From Acanthamoeba lenticulata (lineage: Eukaryota > Discosea > Longamoebia > Acanthamoebidae): 11,957 nt of DNA. The position numbers were made by a program, and so were the translations under genes. Below the pieces are notes generated by a model. The model was given only the letters and a program-made list of their open reading frames with translations. It was not told the DNA's origin and did not search any database. The stretch covers positions 1-11,957 of the forward strand of contig NAVB01001593.1 in the NCBI GenBank assembly GCA_002179805.1, read 5' to 3'. The stretch's first letter is position 1. Each line of letters opens with the position of its first letter. Below, one piece after another: positions 7,861 through 11,957 of the stretch.

Positions 7861-9848
7861 TCAGAGGGCGATGCAGATGGTCTTCTGCTCGGTGTAGAAA
7901 TCGATCGAATGGTCGCCGCCCTCCCGCCCCATGCCGCTGTGCTTCATCCCGCCGAAGGGGACCCGCAAGTCGCGCTGCATCGCCCACCCACCGAGTCATT
8001 AGGCGGTCCACGATGGAGGGCAAAGGGCGGTCATCTTCGGGCACCTTGAGCCACGTGTTGACCCACACGGTGCCGCTCTTGATCTCCTGCGCGACCCGGT
8101 GCGCGCGCTTGAGGTTCTCCGTCCACACGCACGACGCGAGGCCGTACTCCACGCTGTTGGCCATCTCGATGGCCTCCTCCTCCGTCTCAAAGGGCGTGAC
8201 CGTCACCACGGGGCCAAAGATCTCCTCCTGCTGCACGCGGCTCGTGTAGGGGACGTTGGTGATGATCGTCGGGTTAAGCCAGTAGCCTGGCCGTGGATTA
8301 AGATCCGATCATCGCGAGTGAGTGCCAAATACACACGTGAACTCCACACCACGCGCATGCCCCTGCTCTATACCGTTCTTGAGGCCATCTGGCACAGACG
8401 GCTTGTCGCCGCCAAGCGCGATGGAGCCGCCCTCCTGGCGGGCGAGGTCGATATAGTAGTTGACCTTGGCCAAGTGCTCCTGGCTGATGAGCGCGCCCAT
8501 GGTCGACGTCGGGTCCTTGGGGTCGCCCACCTACATAGATTCCCTCCCCCCCGGTTGGTGACCGGCAGCAACGCAGGGAATATGGGGAAGGGCGGCGGAG
8601 AAGGGGGAGCCCGACCTTGATGGCCTTGGAGGCTTCCACGAACTGCTCGACAAACTTGTCGTAGATGCCCTTCTGCACAAAGATGCGCGAGCCGCACAAG
8701 CAGATCTCGCCCTGGTTGGCAAAGCTCGACCGCACACTGAGGATTGTAGTGTTGAAAAAAAGCGTAAGCGAGCCGCCGTCGCCACCATCACGATCAACAT
8801 GACATTCGGACGATCGACACCGACCTGGTGGGCACGGCTTGGGACAGATCAGCGTCGTCAAAGATGATGTTGGGGTTCTTCCCGCCGAGCTCCAGGCCGA
8901 GCTTCTTGTAGTGCGGCGCCGAGTCGGTGATGATGCGCTCCGCGGTCTTGGTGCCGCCGGTGAAGGAGATCAGCGGCACGTCCTTGTGCTTGACCAGAGC
9001 CGCGCCGGCGGTGGGCCCTGAGCACGGCCGCGTGGGCGTTGCAACGTAGGGTGAGTGAGTCGTCGGGCGAGCGCCACAACACAGACTGACAAGGGCAGCT
9101 TCATATACCGCGGCCAAAGACCATGTTGACAACGCCTTTGGGCAGGCCGGCCTTCTCGAAAAGGCCGCACATCATCCAGGCAGTGAGCGAGGTCATTTCC
9201 GAGGGCTTGGCCACGACCGTGTTGCCCACAGCGATAGCGGGCGCAATCTTCCACGTCAGCAAGTACAGCGGCAGGTTCCTGCACCCCGCACCCACGGTGA
9301 TGAGGTCATGGGGCTCATTTCTGAAGGTCAAAAAGGGAACGCGCGCACCAAGGAGAAATGAGACCGGCCACACCAACAGGGCTTCTGATGGTGTAGTTAA
9401 TGGCGCCTTCAATCGTGGTGGAGCTCTCCTCGTGGTGCAAGATGGCAGAGGCGAAGAAACGCAAGTTGGTGACGGCACGAGGGATGTCCAGCGTCCTCGC
9501 AAGGGCCACCGTTTTGCCATTATCCTTCGACTCAGCTTCAGCAAACTCTTCCAGATTTTCCTCGATCAGATCAGCAATTTTGTTGAGGATTTTGGAGCGT
9601 TGCTCTGCCGGCATGCGCGACCAGGCAGGAAAGGCCTACATGTGGAGAACGTTGAGATTGCGCTAAATCTGACAGAAAGTGGTCTCAAGTACCTGCTTGG
9701 CAGCCTCCACTGCATCGTTCACATCATCAGCATCAGAATCAGGGACCAGAAGGAAAGCCTGCCCAGTAGCGGGCATGAAGCTTTCCAAGTACTTGTCATT
9801 GTGCGGCGCAACAAACTGACCGTTGATGTAGTTCTGCAACTTTTGCAT
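7861..9848 (-). CDS. ALDH8A1: ALDH8A1-type aldehyde dehydrogenase (2-aminomuconate semialdehyde dehydrogenase)
   Basis: NAD-dependent aldehyde dehydrogenase; the ALDH8A1 family oxidises 2-aminomuconate 6-semialdehyde in the kynurenine pathway. Exons: 9848-9693, 9635-9349, 9278-9109, 9017-8825, 8736-8616, 8530-8374, 8286-8045, 7974-7861; introns of 57, 70, 91, 88, 85, 87 and 70 nt, all GT-AG with matching phases. Product 479 aa (human about 487). Seen: YINGQF at the N-terminus, AESKDNGKT, LDIPRAVTNLRFFA, SPWNLPLYLLTWK with transition-state Asn149, KPSE, SFTGGT, LELGGKNP with general base Glu247, FANQGEICLCGSR with nucleophile Cys281, [49 protein letters not shown]. The NLPLYLLTWK and FANQGEICLC stretches and the MDIPR-like block separate ALDH8 from ALDH1/2 and betaine-aldehyde types. 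No organelle signal is visible, so probably cytosolic. Confidence 0.94.
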
Positions 9849-10100
9849 TTTTTTTATATGACTGATCAATGGGTCGTTGAGTTGTGATTTCTTTGCCCCA
9901 GTACATTATTCGGCGTGACGAGCACTGGAAAAGCCGCGTGAAAACTAAACACACTGGGAAGACCCCTCTTTATACTATCATGGTAGCCAGCTCCTTATTT
10001 ACATGAAGAGCAACACTGCGAAGAGTGCCTGCGAAGCTCGAGCCTAGTCTCGCTTCACGCAGAGGCCTCCCGCCCATCACCGTTTACACGTTGTCCAGGC
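9849..10100. other. Intergenic: EB1 3' end and dehydrogenase promoter
   Basis: A 252 bp gap between tandem minus-strand genes. The dehydrogenase ATG follows an ATATAAAAAAA stretch in its own sense, which is too close to the start to be a normal TATA box unless the leader is extremely short. No coding potential or RNA gene was seen. Confidence 0.5.
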
Positions 10101-11486
10101 TCAGAAAAAAATGTCGTCCTCCAGCGCCGCCGTTGTGCTGCCAAAGTCAGAGATGAAGGCCGAGAGCTTGGGGTTGAGGTCGTCGCTGGCCGGCGTGCCA
10201 AAATCGAGCGATTCCTCCTCGTCGACGTGGTCTGCTGTTGCTGCTGCCTCCTTCACGGGATGCTCCTCCGTTGGCAAGTCCTCCATGTGGAACTCATCCT
10301 CGATGTCATCGATTGGCGCTTCTTGATTGACTTGCGGCTGAACCAGGTCCTCGAGCGCATCCACGTCCAGCTCGTCATTCACTTCCACTTGTGCGTTTTC
10401 AATCAGGTCAGCGAGCGCCTCAGGCGTGTGGCTCTCGGCGTAGAGAATCGACTCGACCTTCTTGATGAAGTCGGCCGTGGAGATGTCGGCGGAGGAGGCG
10501 CTGTAGGTTTGGCAAGTGATCTCCACATAGCGAAGCTTCTCAAAGTAAAACTCTTTCTCGGGTTTGAGAATGTCGAGCGTGGCCTTGAGCACACCCACCT
10601 TATCTGTCAGCTTTCGCACCTGCGCCTCGAGGTCTGTCGAGGATTGCGCCCATCCAGAAAAGGAAGAATTAGCAGGTTAGTAATGGCATGACGTTCTGCA
10701 GGAGGGCTCGAACATATCAACGAACCAGCAATTTGAGCTGTGTGAGAAGCCGATGCCTGCTTCGGCTTGACTGCAGCGGTGCTGACGGGAACGGCCCTAC
10801 GCGCCGGAGCGGCTGCGGGCCGTTTGGTAGCCACGGGTGCGGTGGTCTTGCTGGGGCCGTTGGAGGTAAGAGGTTCGTTTTCCTTGTCCAGAGCAACTGA
10901 GTTTGCCGAGGTGTTGAGAGAACTCGATGTCGACGGAACGCGCTTGGTTGCCGCCGAGGAAACGGAGGTCCCCGACGAGGATGTGATGGTGCCGGGTTGT
11001 GTCTTGCTCTTGAGCCGCCGTTCACGAGCGGGGTAGTGGTGGCCATCGTAGTTCTCGTCAAAGAACTTTTTCATCCACTGAAGGAATTCAAGATTGTCTT
11101 GTGGCTTTGCTTTGACCAGTTTGTTCACATCTATGGTCTACCCGGAGGGTGTTAGAAACGTCAAAATGTGTTACTCTCAGAGTTTAACGCCTACCTTGAC
11201 AATGCCGACCTCCTTGAACACTGCCTGCAGCACCTTAAAGTTGGCGATGTACTCGTAATCGTATCGCGCCTCGAAATTAACACGGTGTAGGGGAACTTTA
11301 CCTGGAGTGAGAACAAAGTGAGTGCAAACCCTTGAGCCAACCGAAGAGCAACACCGTACCAGGGAAAATGGCGTCCATCAGTTGGCAGTGGGCAGCGCCC
11401 GTAGCCACTTGCTCGACTTTGCTGTAGTCGAGCTGCAGGAAGCTGTTCAGCCACCCCAGCAATTCCTTACGTCCAGCATAGGTCAT
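10101..11486 (-). CDS. EB1-family microtubule plus-end-tracking protein
   Basis: End-binding protein that recognises growing microtubule ends and recruits partners. Exons: 11486-11360, 11301-11195, 11137-10726, 10633-10101; introns of 58, 57 and 92 nt, GT-AG; 392 aa against about 268 in human EB1. N-terminal calponin-homology domain, about residues 1-110: [67 protein letters not shown]. Then a Ser/Thr/Pro/Lys-rich basic linker (about 110-213), as expected for microtubule contact. The coiled coil and EB homology domain start at Asp216 with [31 protein letters not shown] and [10 protein letters not shown]. An acidic tail of about 100 residues follows and ends EDDIFF rather than EEY. The start at 11486 begins about 14 residues later than human EB1, so a short upstream exon is possible. 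The final exon starts at an AG that restores GAC CTC GAG in frame. Confidence 0.95.
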
Positions 11487-11836
11487 CTTACACACTCACA
11501 AAGGGCCCGACGCAGTTCGTTGTTGTGTAGCAAAAAAATTCAACTGTCACATCTCGAGCGCGTTTGGTTTGTTGCGCTCAACCGCTACTTGGTTTTGGCG
11601 CCAAACAACACCTTGCCGGACAAGGAAAATCAGGACATAATTTTAAAAGTCAAGGAAAACATAATTTCCCGGATTGGGGCCACAGAGAACATTGCGAAAC
11701 GCGCGAAGGCGGCTGGACACCACTGGTGCTCAACGCGACCAAGTGGATTTTAGGTTGCAATTAATCGCTTACCACAAAATCTTGGTTGGCCCAAGATTGG
11801 CGAGCGACACAGCAAGGCCCTTTGCCACGCGCCGAA
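11487..11836. other. 350 bp gene-free divergent region
   Basis: Lies between the EB1 start and the probable plus-strand start at 11837. It has A-rich runs (11532-11538, around 11641-11670) and an E2F-type palindrome, but the open frames here are short, of odd composition and without recognisable domains. It is best read as a two-way promoter region with 5' leaders. Confidence 0.55.
11594..11605. promoter_or_regulatory. Perfect E2F-type palindrome
   Basis: The 12 bases TTTGGCGCCAAA form a perfect inverted repeat identical to the classical palindromic E2F/DP site (consensus TTTSSCGC on each strand). It lies 108 bp upstream of the EB1 start codon and 232 bp upstream of the plus-strand ATG at 11837, a sensible promoter distance for either gene. 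Confidence 0.5.
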
Positions 11837-11957
11837 ATGGAACCCCTGCGCAAGAGGCAGTGGATGCGAATGGCGGTGCAGGAGGAAAAGGCGGACGACG
11901 TGAACACGTCTGCTGATCAAGATGGCGGCAACGCGAGCGTTGAAAATTCGCTCACGC
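11837..11957 (+). CDS. Probable N-terminus of an unidentified protein, cut by window edge
   Basis: An ATG at 11837 in a fair context (GCCGAAATGG) opens a frame that stays open to the window end, 40 codons. The peptide begins MEPLRKRQWMRMAVQEEKAD and goes on as a polar, acidic, Asn/Asp/Ser-rich stretch. Composition is typical of a disordered N-terminus; no domain can be named. Orientation is divergent from EB1. The evidence is only an open GC-rich frame with good start context, so the call is tentative. Confidence 0.4.
   Translation, partial: MEPLRKRQWMRMAVQEEKADDVNTSADQDGGNASVENSLT

Noticed and set aside
7382..8236. 284-codon minus-strand frame spanning the dehydrogenase and the lyase end
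   Set aside because: Only its first part is a real dehydrogenase exon (to 8045); the rest is intron read-through, then exon 8 in the wrong frame, the GA tract and antisense lyase.
9123..9887. 254-codon plus-strand open frame opposite the dehydrogenase
   Set aside because: It runs antisense through several exons and introns of a well-supported gene, has no recognisable domain, and long antisense frames are expected in GC-rich coding DNA.
10227..10691. 154-codon plus-strand frame opposite EB1
   Set aside because: Mirror of the acidic tail and coiled coil; low complexity and no start or domain support.
11564..11764. 66-codon plus-strand frame in the EB1 upstream region
   Set aside because: No domain, odd composition, overlaps the E2F-type site; more likely leader or promoter sequence.
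1..11957. tRNA or rRNA genes, CRISPR arrays, transposase genes
   Set aside because: Looked for and not seen on either strand.

Overview
The window looks like nuclear DNA from a GC-rich, gene-dense protist, most likely a free-living amoeba of the Acanthamoeba type. This is inferred from eukaryotic gene families (EB1, kynureninase, ALDH8A1-type dehydrogenase, AGXT2-type aminotransferase), coding exons rich in G/C at third positions, intergenic gaps mostly of 30-350 bp, and many short introns. I modelled 23 GT-AG introns, almost all 56-112 nt. Species was not tested. Splice sites were chosen by reading frame plus recalled family conservation, not by transcript data.

Layout. Minus strand, right to left from 4943: kynureninase (5 exons, 490 aa); then, only 30 bp after its stop, an alpha/beta hydrolase (5 exons, 358 aa) ending in the peroxisomal signal Ser-Lys-Leu; then an AGXT2-type aminotransferase (4 exons seen) that runs off the left edge. 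Plus strand from 5104, divergent from kynureninase across 160 bp: a small secreted cysteine-rich protein that I do not recognise (2 exons), then a secreted rhamnogalacturonan lyase of family PL11 (2 exons; the single intron is in frame and stop-free, so it is hidden in the raw reading frame). Minus strand, convergent with the lyase: an ALDH8A1-type 2-aminomuconate semialdehyde dehydrogenase (8 exons, 479 aa) and, further right, an EB1-type microtubule plus-end protein (4 exons, 392 aa). The right end holds a 350 bp gene-free stretch with a perfect 12-bp E2F-type palindrome and the probable start of another plus-strand gene.

How they fit together. Kynureninase and the ALDH8A1-type enzyme act in the same tryptophan-kynurenine degradation route (kynureninase yields 3-hydroxyanthranilate; the dehydrogenase oxidises 2-aminomuconate semialdehyde downstream) and lie about 3 kb apart. 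An organelle-type aminotransferase and a probable peroxisomal hydrolase are next to them, so the left two thirds may be a loose amino-acid-catabolism neighbourhood. The lyase and the cysteine-rich protein fit a lifestyle that meets plant debris. The lyase is a candidate ancient acquisition from bacteria that has since gained an intron. EB1 seems unrelated to the rest.
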